Source of the DNA: Phaeospirillum tilakii | GTDB taxonomy: Bacteria; Pseudomonadota; Alphaproteobacteria; Rhodospirillales; Magnetospirillaceae | DNA: 64,000 bases | Assembly: GCF_042683125.1 (NCBI RefSeq) | Contig: NZ_JBHUIY010000003.1 | Span: forward strand, 124,001-188,000 | Direction of reading: 5' to 3' | Shown: positions 39,869-48,011 of the stretch, piece after piece | How the letters are laid out: every line of letters begins with the position of its first letter | Position numbering within the stretch: position 1 is the first letter of the stretch | Notes under the pieces: model-generated | Seen by the model: the letters and a program-made list of their open reading frames with translations, nothing else | Told to the model about the DNA's origin: nothing | Database searches by the model: none | Program-made: the position numbers and the translations under genes

Positions 39869-41091
39869 TGCGGCGGGTGGTGGTCACCGGGATGGGCGGC
39901 ATCACCGCTTTGGGCGACGATTGGGCGACGGTGCGGGCCAACCTCGCCGCCGGCCGCACCGCGATCCGGCGGATGGCCGACTGGGACCGCTTCGACGGCC
40001 TCAACACCCGCCTTGCCGCCCCGGTCGCGCATTTCACGATCCCCGATTCCTGGCCGCGCAAGAAGACCCGCACCATGGGCCGGGTGGCGCAATTGGCGGT
40101 GGCGGCGAGCGAACGGGCGCTGGCGGCGGCCGGCCTGCTCGACGATCCGCTGCTGCGCTCGGGCCGGGTCGGCGCCGCCTACGGCTCGTCGTTCGGCAGC
40201 CCCGACGCGGTGCTCGGCTTCTACGAACTGAAGCTGCACGGCCGCTCGAAGGCGCTCAACGCCACCACCTACATCCGGATGATGGGCCACACCACCCTGG
40301 TCAATCTCGGCCTGTTCTTCGGCCTGACCGGGCGGATGATCCCGACCTCCAACGCCTGCACCTCGGGCAGTCAGGCGATCGGCTTCGCCGCCGAGAGCAT
40401 TCGCCTCGGCGCCGCCGACGTGATGCTGGCCGGCGGCGCCGAGGAACTCGACGTCACCGACGCGGCGGTGTTCGACACCCTGTTCGCCACCTCGACCCGC
40501 AACGATGAACCCGAACGGACCCCGCGCCCGTTCGACCGCGACCGCGACGGGCTGGTGATCGGCGAGGGCGCCGCCACCCTGGTGCTGGAGGAATACGAGC
40601 ACGCGCGCGCCCGGGGGGCGACGATCTTCGCTGAACTGGTCGGCTTCGCCACCAACGCCGACGGCAACCACGTCACCCAGCCCCAGCCGGAGACGATGGG
40701 CCGGGCGCTGACGCTGGCGCTCGAAAATGCCGGCCTGCCGGCCGGGGCGATCGGTTTCGTCAGCGGCCACGGCACCGCCACCGAGGGCGGCGACATCGCC
40801 GAGGCCGAGGCCACCCGCGCCGCGCTGGGGGACGGCGTGCCGATCCATTCGCTGAAGGGCCATTTCGGCCACAGCCTCGGCGCCTGCGGCGCGATCGAGG
40901 CCTGGCTGGGGATCGAGATGCTGCGCGAGGGCTGGGTCTGCCCCACCGCCAATCTGACCAACGTCGATCCGCGTTGCGCCGGGCTCGACCATATCCTGGG
41001 CGAGGCGCGGCGGATCGAGGCCGAGCATTTCCTCTCCAGCAATTTCGCCTTCGGCGGGGTCAACAGCGCGCTGGTCTTCCGCCGGATGTGA
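39868..41091 (+). CDS. Beta-ketoacyl synthase (aryl-polyene operon, last gene)
   Basis: FabF-like condensing enzyme of 407 residues: RRVVVTGMGGITALGDDW, active Cys164 in PTSNACTSGSQAIG, FVSGHGTATEGGDIAEAEAT, HSLKGHFGHSLGACGAIEAW and SSNFAFGGVNSALVF. By order and type it corresponds to the second full ketosynthase (ApeR-like) that in studied systems starts or primes chain growth. It begins on the last base of the fabG-like stop. The operon ends here, 86 bases before the next gene. Confidence 0.9.
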   Translation: MRRVVVTGMGGITALGDDWATVRANLAAGRTAIRRMADWDRFDGLNTRLAAPVAHFTIPDSWPRKKTRTMGRVAQLAVAASERALAAAGLLDDPLLRSGRVGAAYGSSFGSPDAVLGFYELKLHGRSKALNATTYIRMMGHTTLVNLGLFFGLTGRMIPTSNACTSGSQAIGFAAESIRLGAADVMLAGGAEELDVTDAAVFDTLFATSTRNDEPERTPRPFDRDRDGLVIGEGAATLVLEEYEHARARGATIFAELVGFATNADGNHVTQPQPETMGRALTLALENAGLPAGAIGFVSGHGTATEGGDIAEAEATRAALGDGVPIHSLKGHFGHSLGACGAIEAWLGIEMLREGWVCPTANLTNVDPRCAGLDHILGEARRIEAEHFLSSNFAFGGVNSALVFRRM

Positions 41092-41177
41092 AGCGGCGCT
41101 ACCATCCTCGCCCGCGTGCCGCCCCCGTTCCCCGGGGACGGCGCCGGCCTGTTGTTCCCCCCGCAGAGGACGGCCCC

Positions 41178-42329
41178 ATGCTCGATTTCGCCTATGTCAA
41201 TCCGACCAAGATCCTGTTCGGCGCCGGCTGTATCGCCAAGCTGGGCAAGGAGATTCCGGCCGACGCCCATGTGCTGGTCACCTATGGCGGCGGCAGTGCC
41301 GAACGCAACGGCACCCTGGCCGAGGTCGAGGCCGCCCTGCCCGGCCGCCGGATCAGCCGTTTCGGCGGGATCGAGCCCAACCCGACCTACGAGACCCTGA
41401 TGCGCGCGGTCGAACAGGCCCGCCGCGACGGGGTTGATTTCCTGCTGGCGGTTGGCGGCGGCTCGGTGATCGACGGCACCAAATTCATCGCCGCCGCGAT
41501 CCCGTTCGAGGGCGAGCCGTGGGACATCCTGGCCCGGCAGGCCCGCGTCACCCGGGCGGTGCCGCTCGGGGTGGTGCTGACCCTGCCGGCGACCGGCTCG
41601 GAATCCAATGCCTTCGCCGTGATCAGCCGCGCCGCCACCCAGGACAAGCTGGCCTTCTCGACCCCGAAGGTCTTCCCCCGCGTCGCCGCGCTCGACCCGG
41701 CCCGCACCCTCAGCCTGCCCGAGCGGCAGGTCGCCAACGGCATCGTCGATGCCTTCGTCCATGTCATTGAGCAGTATTTGACCTATCCGGCCGAGGCCCC
41801 GTTGCAGGACCGCCTCGCCGAGGGGATCCTGCTGACCCTGATCGAGGAAGGGCCGAAGACCCTGGCCGACCCCACCGCGCCCGGCCCGCGCGGCAGCCTG
41901 ATGTGGTGCGCCACCCTCGGCCTCAACGGCCTGATCGGCGCCGGGGTGCCGCAGGACTGGGCCACCCACCTGATCGGCCACGAAATCACCGCGCTGACCG
42001 GGCTCGATCACGGCCGCACCCTGGCGATCGTGTTGCCGGCCCTGCTCGACGTCCGCCGCGAGGCCAAGCGCGCCAAGCTGATCCAGTTCGGAAAGCGGGT
42101 GTGGGGGCTGTCCGGCGATGACGACAGCGTGATCGATCAGGCGATCGCCCGCACCCGGGCGTTCTTCGAATCGCTTGGCGTCGCCACCCGGCTGTCGGCC
42201 GCCGGCCTCGCCCCCGATCTGGTCGAGCGCATCCCCGAACGCCTGACCGCCCACGGCCTGACCGCGCTGGGCGAACGCCAGGATATCGGCCCCGATACCG
42301 TCGCCGAAATCCTTCGCCGCGCGCTGTAA
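41178..42329 (+). CDS. Iron-containing alcohol dehydrogenase (YqhD/butanol dehydrogenase type)
   Basis: NAD(P)H-dependent aldehyde reductase of 383 residues. Seen are NPTKILFGAG at the start, YGGGSAERNG, LAVGGGSVIDGTKFIA (nucleotide binding), LPATGSESNAFAVIS, and the metal ligands in GIVDAFVHVIEQYLTY and IGHEITALTGLDHGRTLAIV. The ATG at 41178 has AGAGGA seven bases upstream. It has its own gap and is not obviously part of the polyene operon. Likely a broad aldehyde reductase; the substrate is not visible. Confidence 0.92.
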   Translation: MLDFAYVNPTKILFGAGCIAKLGKEIPADAHVLVTYGGGSAERNGTLAEVEAALPGRRISRFGGIEPNPTYETLMRAVEQARRDGVDFLLAVGGGSVIDGTKFIAAAIPFEGEPWDILARQARVTRAVPLGVVLTLPATGSESNAFAVISRAATQDKLAFSTPKVFPRVAALDPARTLSLPERQVANGIVDAFVHVIEQYLTYPAEAPLQDRLAEGILLTLIEEGPKTLADPTAPGPRGSLMWCATLGLNGLIGAGVPQDWATHLIGHEITALTGLDHGRTLAIVLPALLDVRREAKRAKLIQFGKRVWGLSGDDDSVIDQAIARTRAFFESLGVATRLSAAGLAPDLVERIPERLTAHGLTALGERQDIGPDTVAEILRRAL

Positions 42330-42339
42330 CAGGGAAAAC

Positions 42340-42503
42340 GCGGGCGCTGCCCGCACCCGCCAAGGGCCGCAAGGCCCTTGGAACCCGGGCCTTTTTCGTC
42401 GGGGGGAGGCGGCAATGTTTCACATGGAACATCGTCGCCGTCTCCCTCCAGGTGAAGGGATCCAAGGGCCTTGCGGCCCTTGGCGGGTGTGGGCAGCGCC
42501 CAC
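42340..42503. repeat. Inverted pair of family A repeats flanking a parS-like site
   Basis: Forward copy 42340-42386 and reverse copy 42457-42503, both with CCAAGGGCC/GGCCCTTGG and GCGGGC- or GTGGGC-type arms. The 70 bases between them hold a near-parS palindrome. The pair lies between the convergent alcohol dehydrogenase and LysE-type genes. Confidence 0.87.
42416..42431. other. parS-like sequence (14 of 16 matches)
   Basis: TGTTTCACATGGAACA differs from the perfect site at 309 in two positions, and both outer half-sites TGTTTCAC and GAACA are near-intact. It is intergenic, so coding constraint does not explain it, and it lies about 24 kb to the right of the putative origin. ParB binding is only inferred. 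Confidence 0.45.
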
Positions 42504-42507
42504 GACC

Positions 42508-43131
42508 TCAGAAGGCGAGGCTGCCGAGGGCGGCGGCGCCGAACACCACCAGCAGGGCGCCCGAGCCGTGATTGAGCAGCTTCATCCGGTGGGGCGTGAA
42601 GCGCGAGCGGGCGGCGGCGGCGGCGGCGGAGAGGGTCAGCCACCACAGCGCCGAGCCGGTGAACACCCCGCCGATCAGCAGGCCGGACTGGAGCGAGCCG
42701 TCGGCATGGCCGGAGGGGCCGAGGGCGGCGAACACGCCGACCACGCCGAGGGCGGTGCCGGGATTGGTGATGGTGATGAAGAAGGCCGAGACGAAATCGC
42801 GCCACGGCCCGGCGCGTTCGGAATCCGGATCGACCGCCACCGCCGCGCTGCGCCAGGAATGGACGCCGAGGCCGATCATGAACAGCCCGCCGACGATCTT
42901 CAGCGCCTCGGTATGGCCTTCGAGCGCGGTGATCACCGCGCCGATCCCCAGCACCGTCACCGCGCCGAACAGGGTGTCGGCCAGCGCCGCGCCCAGCCCG
43001 GCGAGGAAGGCGGCGAGGTAGCCGTCGGCCAGCGCCTTGCGGATACAGAGGATGCCCACCGGTCCGATCGGTGCCGCCACCGCGAAGCCGATGGCCAGTC
43101 CGCGCAGGAACAGGGTGATTTCAGTCTCCAA
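42508..43131 (-). CDS. LysE/RhtB family amino acid exporter
   Basis: A 207-residue membrane protein with about six hydrophobic helices. The N-terminal AVAAPIGPVGILCIRKALAD matches the conserved GPxxxxxxRxxLxxG signature of LysE/RhtB exporters, followed by GLGAALADTLFG and FFITITNPGTALG. The start is a TTG at 43131 with GGAGG 11 bases upstream. Exported substrate unknown. It is the last gene of a leftward run but separated from ybaK by 33 bases. Confidence 0.85.
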   Translation of the reverse strand: METEITLFLRGLAIGFAVAAPIGPVGILCIRKALADGYLAAFLAGLGAALADTLFGAVTVLGIGAVITALEGHTEALKIVGGLFMIGLGVHSWRSAAVAVDPDSERAGPWRDFVSAFFITITNPGTALGVVGVFAALGPSGHADGSLQSGLLIGGVFTGSALWWLTLSAAAAAARSRFTPHRMKLLNHGSGALLVVFGAAALGSLAF

Positions 43132-43164
43132 AATCGGCGGATCCTCCGGCGGTCGCGGCTGGGC

Positions 43165-43641
43165 TCAGCGAGTGGCGATCACCGCCACCGTCGCCTGGGT
43201 GGCGGCGATCAGGTCGGCGGGCGCCGCCTTGATCTGAAGACCGCGTTGACCGCCATTGACGACGATGAACAGATGGTCGAGCGCGCTCTGGTCGAACAGG
43301 GTGCGCAGGCGTTTCTTTTGGCCGAGCGGCGAAATGCCGCCGACCTTGTAGCCGGACAGCCGTTCCGCCTCGGGCACCGGCATCATCCGGATCGCCTTCT
43401 TGCCGGCGGCGTGGGCCAGCGCCTTGAGGTCGAGTTCGTGGTCGGACGGCACCACCGCGATCAGCGCCTCGTCGCCGGCGGTGACCATCAGGGTCTTGAA
43501 CACCTGGGCGGCGGGCAGGCCGAGCGCGGCGGCGGCGGCCAGCCCGATCGAGGCGGCGTCGGGATCGTATTCGTAGGACAGCAGTTCGAACGGTTTGCCG
43601 GCGCGCTGCATCGCGGCGGTGGCGGGGGTGGCCCTGCTCAT
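43165..43641 (-). CDS. ybaK: YbaK-type Cys-tRNA(Pro) deacylase
   Basis: Trans-editing hydrolase that removes cysteine from mischarged tRNA-Pro. The 158 residues match YbaK/EbsC: SIGLAAAAALGLPAAQVFKT with the catalytic-region lysine, VVPSDHELDLKALA, GKKAIRMMPVPEAERLSGYK and the signature VGGISPLGQKKRL. ATG at 43641 overlaps the stop of the DUF2786 gene (ATGA). Confidence 0.92.
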   Translation of the reverse strand: MSRATPATAAMQRAGKPFELLSYEYDPDAASIGLAAAAALGLPAAQVFKTLMVTAGDEALIAVVPSDHELDLKALAHAAGKKAIRMMPVPEAERLSGYKVGGISPLGQKKRLRTLFDQSALDHLFIVVNGGQRGLQIKAAPADLIAATQATVAVIATR

Positions 43642-44336
43642 GCCCTGCTCCTTCCTACCCCGGGGCGGATCGTCAGCGTCCGTCCGGCTTCCTGGCCGGC
43701 GGCGAAGGCGTTGGCGGCGACCCGCTTGCCCGAGGCGCGGCCCCGGCGCAGGGTCAGGTCGAGCCGGGCGAATTCGGCCTCGACCACCGCCTGACGCACC
43801 ACCACCAGATCGCGGCCGCTGCCGATCCGGGTGGCCTCGTCGCGCTCCTGCTTCATTTCGGCCAGCCGCTCGGCCACCGACACCGCCATCCCGAACAGGA
43901 ACGAGCCCTTTTCGTCGCGGCCATAGCGGATCAGCCGCTGGTCGCGGCGGTGGCGCTCCCATTCGGTCTGCATCGCGGTGGCGATGATGTCATGGACGTA
44001 TTGCGCCAGTTCCAGGCTGGCGGGCAGGCCGAAGAAGACGTAACGGATCTGGCCGTCGGGGTCGCTTTCCCGCCACACCTTGCAATCGCAATAGGCGGCG
44101 ATGGCGGGAATGCAGGCCGAGATCGGCTGGCGCTGCTTGCGGCGGGTCTCGATCTCGAGCCGGGCGCAGGCGGTCTCGCGCAGGTCGAGATCGCTGACCG
44201 ACAGATCGTGGCGGTCGAGCAGTTCCGCCACCTTGGCCGCCGCCGCCAGCGCCTCGGCCTCGGTGCAGCCGTTGGCGGTGGTCTTGGCCCGCAGCGCCTG
44301 GATCCGGGCCTTCAGCCGGTCGAGATCGGGGGTCAT
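43638..44336 (-). CDS. DUF2786 domain protein
   Basis: A 232-residue protein with the DUF2786 N-terminal pattern LDRLKARIQALRAKTTANGC, then TEAEALAAAAKVAELLDRHD, and a second domain with AYCDCKVWRESDPDGQIRYV and FGLPASLELAQYVHDII. Such proteins occur in bacteria, phages and plasmids and have no settled function. No membrane segment or catalytic motif is evident. It sits between mucR (39 bases upstream) and ybaK (overlap). Confidence 0.8.
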   Translation of the reverse strand: MTPDLDRLKARIQALRAKTTANGCTEAEALAAAAKVAELLDRHDLSVSDLDLRETACARLEIETRRKQRQPISACIPAIAAYCDCKVWRESDPDGQIRYVFFGLPASLELAQYVHDIIATAMQTEWERHRRDQRLIRYGRDEKGSFLFGMAVSVAERLAEMKQERDEATRIGSGRDLVVVRQAVVEAEFARLDLTLRRGRASGKRVAANAFAAGQEAGRTLTIRPGVGRSRA

Positions 44337-44375
44337 CCTGCTGCCCTCTCCGCCTTTGCCCCGACCGGCCCGGAC

Positions 44376-44861
44376 TCAGCCGACCGGCTTCGACCAGCGC
44401 GAGGCCGGATAGCGGTGCGGCGCCGGTTCACCCTCGCCCTCGCCCGCCGCCTCGCCGGTCGCCGGGGCTTCCACCGCCGCGTCGCGCTTGCGGCTGGTGC
44501 CGAGGCCGATCGCCTTGGCGAGCTGGGAGCGGTGGGCGGCATAGGAGGGGGCGACCATCGGATAATCGGACGGCAGCGACCATTTGGCCCGGTACTGATC
44601 GACGGTCAGGCCGTGGGCGGTGGCAATGTGGCGCTTCAGCATCTTCTGCGGCTTGCCGCATTCGAGACAGACGATCGCGTCGGGAGTGACCGACTTGCGC
44701 ACCGACACCATCGGCTGCTGCCGTTCGGCCGGCTCGGGGGCGGGGGTTTCGGTCCGCTGCAGGGCGGTATGGACGGTGCGGATCAGCTCGGGCAGCTCGG
44801 CGGTGGCGAGCGGATGGTTACGCAGGTATGCGGCCACGATCTTCGCGGTCAAGTCAATCAT
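44376..44861 (-). CDS. mucR: MucR/Ros family zinc-finger transcriptional regulator
   Basis: A 161-residue prokaryotic C2H2 zinc-finger protein. The single finger is CLECGKPQKMLKRHIATAHG (Cys, Cys, His, His), followed by the family tail LTVDQYRAKWSLPSDYPMVA and PSYAAHRSQLAKAIGLGTSRK. MucR proteins act as global H-NS-like repressors of exopolysaccharide, motility and cell-cycle genes in Alphaproteobacteria. The C-terminus carries an extra Ala/Glu/Pro-rich tail. Often autoregulated; a 9-base inverted repeat lies about 130 bases upstream. Confidence 0.93.
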   Translation of the reverse strand: MIDLTAKIVAAYLRNHPLATAELPELIRTVHTALQRTETPAPEPAERQQPMVSVRKSVTPDAIVCLECGKPQKMLKRHIATAHGLTVDQYRAKWSLPSDYPMVAPSYAAHRSQLAKAIGLGTSRKRDAAVEAPATGEAAGEGEGEPAPHRYPASRWSKPVG

Positions 44862-44990
44862 CGAACGGCGACTCCCAACTCAGGCGAACACGGCGTCCCC
44901 CCGGCTCCGGGCCACCCGGGCCGGTCGAGGGAGAGTTCGCCGGGCCCGGAGGGGAGGCCGTGTTTGGTCGTGTGCGAGGAGACATAGCGT

Positions 44991-45016
44991 TTCCTGTGGC
45001 TTCAATTCCACAGGAA
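44991..45016. promoter_or_regulatory. Perfect 9-base inverted repeat upstream of mucR
   Basis: TTCCTGTGG and CCACAGGAA are separated by the A/T-richer CTTCAATT. This is an operator-like palindrome 130 bases before the mucR start and 71 bases past the pheA stop. No T-run follows on either side, so it does not look like a terminator. Confidence 0.45.
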
Positions 45017-45025
45017 TCGTCGTTT

Positions 45026-45049
45026 CCCCTCCTGTTCTTTCTGGAGGGG
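45026..45049 (-). terminator. Weak hairpin after pheA
   Basis: CCCCTCC and GGAGGGG arms flank a 10-base loop, 38 bases past the pheA stop. No T-run follows on the minus strand, so termination would have to be Rho-dependent or absent. Confidence 0.25.
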
Positions 45050-45086
45050 GGGGATGCGCCGCGCGCGCCGGTAGCGTTACTTGCCG

Positions 45087-45968
45087 TTACTCCGGCGACA
45101 GGCGCTGGTGAACCCGGAACGGATGCTGGGGGTAGATGCCGAGGATGCGGACCTCGTGGCTGAAGAAATCCAGTTCCTCCAACGCCTGACGCAGGCCATT
45201 GGCGGCGGGATGGCCCTCGACGTCGGCATAGAACTGGGTGGCGACAAAACCGCCGCCGACCATGTAGCTCTCCAGCCGGGTCATGTTGATGCCGTTGGTG
45301 GCGAAGCCGCCCAGCGCCTTGTACAGCGCGGCGGCGACGTTGCGGACGCGAAAGACGAAGGTGGTGACGCAGGGCAGGTTGGGATTGGGCTCGAGCGCCT
45401 CGCGCGCCAGCACCACGAAGCGGGTGGTGTTGTGCTCGGCATCCTCGATCCCGGCCCGCAGCGACACCAGCCCGTTGATCTCGGCCGCCAGTTCCGAGGC
45501 GATCGCGGCGAAGGTCGGATCCTGGCGCGCCGCGACCTCGGCGGCGGCTCCGGCGGTGTCGGCGCCGACGATGGCGGTGAGGCCGAGTTCGCGCACCAGC
45601 CCGCGGCACTGGCCGAGGGCGTGGACGTGGCTCTTGACGCTCTTGATCTGATCGATGCGGGCGCCGGGAATCGCCAGCAGATGGTGGCTGATCCGCTCGT
45701 AATGCTCGGCGATGATGTGCAGGCCGGCATAGGGGATCAGGTGATGGACGTCGGCGACCCGGCCGGCCAGCGAATTCTCGATCGGGATCATCGCATAGCG
45801 GGCGCGGCCCTCGCGCACGGCGGCGAAGGCGTCCTCGAAGGTCCGGCAGGGCAGCGGCGCCATGCCGGGATAGGCCTGGCGGCAGGCGAGATGGGAATAG
45901 GCGCCGGGCTCGCCCTGGAAGGCGATGGCAAGGCCGGGATCGGGGAGATCGTTCATCGGGGACCCCAT
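45087..45968 (-). CDS. pheA: Prephenate dehydratase
   Basis: Converts prephenate to phenylpyruvate for phenylalanine synthesis. The 293-residue protein shows IAFQGEPGAYSHLACRQAYP, PIENSLAGRVADVHHLI and the catalytic NTTRFVVLAREA, then an ACT regulatory domain (TFVFRVRNVAAALYKALGGF and NGINMTRLESYM). There is no chorismate mutase domain. The ATG at 45968 overlaps the kdsB stop (TGATG); an ATG at 45956 is equally possible. Feedback by phenylalanine through the ACT domain is known for the family. Confidence 0.95.
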   Translation of the reverse strand: MGSPMNDLPDPGLAIAFQGEPGAYSHLACRQAYPGMAPLPCRTFEDAFAAVREGRARYAMIPIENSLAGRVADVHHLIPYAGLHIIAEHYERISHHLLAIPGARIDQIKSVKSHVHALGQCRGLVRELGLTAIVGADTAGAAAEVAARQDPTFAAIASELAAEINGLVSLRAGIEDAEHNTTRFVVLAREALEPNPNLPCVTTFVFRVRNVAAALYKALGGFATNGINMTRLESYMVGGGFVATQFYADVEGHPAANGLRQALEELDFFSHEVRILGIYPQHPFRVHQRLSPE

Positions 45969-46714
45969 CAGGACGGGTCGGCGAGCAGGGCGCGGGCCCG
46001 CTCAAGGTCGGCGGGAGTATCGACACCGAGCGGAACGGTGTCAACCAGGGCGGCGTCGATGCGCATGCCGTGTTCCAGCGCGCGCAATTGTTCGAGTTTC
46101 TCGCGCCGTTCCAGCACCCCGGGCTCAAGCGCGACGAAGCGTTCCAGCGCGGCGCGGCGATAGGCGTAGATGCCGAGATGGTGATAAAGCGGCCCGTCAT
46201 TGGCCGGTACGGTGGCGCGGCTGAAATAAAGGGCGCGGGCGATCCGCTGGCCGGGGGCGAGGCCGACCACCGCCTTGACCACGTTGGGGTCGGTGCGTTC
46301 CTCGGCCCGGGTGATCGCCACCACCAGGGTGGCGAGATCGACCGAAGGCTCGGCCAAGGGCGCCAGCACCGCGCCGACCAGCGCCGGATCGAGGGTCGGC
46401 AGGTCGCCCTGAAGATTGACGATCACGTCGTGGCGGCCGGCGGGATCGAACCGGCCGACCGCCTCCCACACCCGGTCGGAGCCGGAGGGATGGTCGGGCC
46501 GGGTCAGCACCGCGACGCCGCCATGGGCCCGCACCGCCTGGGCGATCTCCTCCTCGCCGGCGGCGACCACCACCGGGCCGACCCCGGCCTCGACGGCGCG
46601 GCGCCAGACATGGACGATCATCGGCAGGCCGTGGATGTCGGCCAGCGGCTTGCCTGGCAGGCGGGTGGCCTGCATCCGGGCGGGGATCACGATCAGCGGG
46701 GCGGTAACGGCCAT
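45968..46714 (-). CDS. kdsB: 3-deoxy-manno-octulosonate cytidylyltransferase
   Basis: Activates KDO to CMP-KDO for lipopolysaccharide core synthesis. The 248 residues show IVIPARMQATRLPGKPLADI, the metal/CTP-binding VNLQGDLPTLDPALV, VVAITRAEERTDPNVVKAV, YHHLGIYAYRRAALERFVAL and EKLEQLRALEHG. ATG at 46714. First gene of a two-gene leftward unit with pheA. kdsD at the right end of the window serves the same pathway. Confidence 0.94.
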   Translation of the reverse strand: MAVTAPLIVIPARMQATRLPGKPLADIHGLPMIVHVWRRAVEAGVGPVVVAAGEEEIAQAVRAHGGVAVLTRPDHPSGSDRVWEAVGRFDPAGRHDVIVNLQGDLPTLDPALVGAVLAPLAEPSVDLATLVVAITRAEERTDPNVVKAVVGLAPGQRIARALYFSRATVPANDGPLYHHLGIYAYRRAALERFVALEPGVLERREKLEQLRALEHGMRIDAALVDTVPLGVDTPADLERARALLADPS

Positions 46715-46849
46715 CAGGGCGACTCCGGGCGGGGAAACCGATCCAAGGGCGGCGACGATACATCCGTCGCCGCGCCATTGCGACAGGCTTGGCCGGCCGC
46801 GGCGAACATGGTTGAATTCCCGCCCGTCACCAGCCAGGGGGGCCCGCCC

Positions 46850-47542
46850 GTGATCTCCGCCTTGTGGAAAGCCTTCGCCCAGTTGGGCGACCCCGGCCTG
46901 AGCCGGGTGCTGCGCCGGGGGGTGCTGGCCGCGCTCGCCTGCTGGATCGCCCTGGCCGGCGGGGCGACGGTGGCGATCCATTATTTCCATTTCTTCGATT
47001 CGGGGTGGGCCGATGTCGGCACCGGGGCGGCGCTCGGACTGGTGGCGTGGCTGGTGCCGGCGCTGTTCTTCTCGGCGCTGGCCACCTTCGTGATGAGCTT
47101 CTTCCTCGACGAGATCGCCGACGCGGTCGAGGCGCGCCATTATCCCGGCCTGCCCCCGGCCCGGGTCCAGCCCTGGCGCGAGATCCTGGCCGGCTCGACC
47201 CGCTTCCTGGTGGTGATGGTGGTGGTGACCCTGCTGGCGGCGCCGCTCTATCTCGCTTTGCTGCTGGTCGGGCTCGGGCTGATCCTCAATTATCTGGTCA
47301 ACGGCTACCTGCTCGGGCGGGAATATTTCGAGCTGGTCGCCAGCCGCCGCCTGACCCCGGATCAGGTGCGGGCCCAGCTTCACCTTCATCTCGGCCGGCT
47401 GTGGCTGGCCGGGGCGGTGATCAATCTGCTGTTCCAGATCCCGTTGCTCAATCTCGCCGCCCCGGTGCTGGCGACCGCCTTCATGGTTCATCTCGACCGC
47501 GCTTTGCCGCCGGCGCCGCCGCCGGAACGGGTGCCGGCATGA
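46850..47542 (+). CDS. EI24-domain (CysZ-like) membrane protein
   Basis: A 230-residue protein with four or more hydrophobic helices: VLAALACWIALAGGATVAIH, LVAWLVPALFFSALATFVMS, FLVVMVVVTLLAAPLYLAL and LLVGLGLILNYLVNGYLLGR, followed by EYFELVASRRLTPDQVRA, a pattern of EI24/CysZ-type proteins. CysZ is a sulfate channel, but many relatives are uncharacterised. GTG at 46850 has GGGGGG eight bases upstream; an ATG at 46808 would add 14 residues. Divergent from kdsB and ATGA-coupled to the next lipoprotein gene. Confidence 0.8.
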   Translation: MISALWKAFAQLGDPGLSRVLRRGVLAALACWIALAGGATVAIHYFHFFDSGWADVGTGAALGLVAWLVPALFFSALATFVMSFFLDEIADAVEARHYPGLPPARVQPWREILAGSTRFLVVMVVVTLLAAPLYLALLLVGLGLILNYLVNGYLLGREYFELVASRRLTPDQVRAQLHLHLGRLWLAGAVINLLFQIPLLNLAAPVLATAFMVHLDRALPPAPPPERVPA

Positions 47543-47919
47543 GGGCGCTGCGTCTCGCCGCCGCCGCCGGGCTGGTCCTGCTGGTCGCCGCCTGCGCCGG
47601 GCCGTCCGGGCCGGGAGCGGGTGGGGGGCCGGCGGCGGTCGCGCCCGTGCCCTCCGGGCGGCCGGCGCCGGGGTCGCTTGAGGCGCTCAATGGGGTGCAG
47701 GCGGCCGAACTGGAGCGGCGGTTCGGGGCGCCGGCCTTCCGTCACAGCGATCCGCCGGCCGAGGTGTGGCAATATCGCAGCCGGGTTTGCACCCTTGATC
47801 TGTTCCTGTATCGGCAGCCGGGGGTGCCGCTGACGGTGGCCCATGCCACCGTGCGCGGGCCGGGCGGGGCCAGCATCGGCGAGGCCGACTGTCTGCGCGC
47901 GGTGCAGGGCGGTCGCTGA
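47539..47919 (+). CDS. Small hypothetical lipoprotein
   Basis: A 126-residue protein with a lipoprotein signal peptide MRALRLAAAAGLVLLVAAC (lipobox VAAC), a proline/glycine-rich linker, and a compact domain with LERRFGAPAFRHSDPPAEVW, QYRSRVCTLDLFLYR and EADCLRAV. The pattern resembles SmpA/BamE-like small outer-membrane lipoproteins, but I cannot assign it. Overlaps the EI24 gene by ATGA. Confidence 0.75.
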   Translation: MRALRLAAAAGLVLLVAACAGPSGPGAGGGPAAVAPVPSGRPAPGSLEALNGVQAAELERRFGAPAFRHSDPPAEVWQYRSRVCTLDLFLYRQPGVPLTVAHATVRGPGGASIGEADCLRAVQGGR

Positions 47920-47921
47920 AC

Positions 47922-47968
47922 GCGGGCTCTGCCCGCACCCGCCAAGGGCCGCAAGGCCCTTGGAACCC
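47922..47968. repeat. Family A repeat
   Basis: Forward copy with GCGGGC-TCT-GCCCGC, CCAAGGGCC/GGCCCTTGG and AACCC, two bases after the lipoprotein stop and just upstream of cobA. No cobalamin-riboswitch-like structure is seen in the remaining 20-odd bases. Confidence 0.87.
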
Positions 47969-48011
47969 ATTCCCTGGAGTCAAGGAGGGTCCGCTGTTCG
48001 ATCTTGACGCG

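Noticed and set aside
47969..48011. Cobalamin riboswitch before cobA
   Set aside because: Only about 40 bases lie between the repeat and cobA and no B12-box-like sequence is seen.
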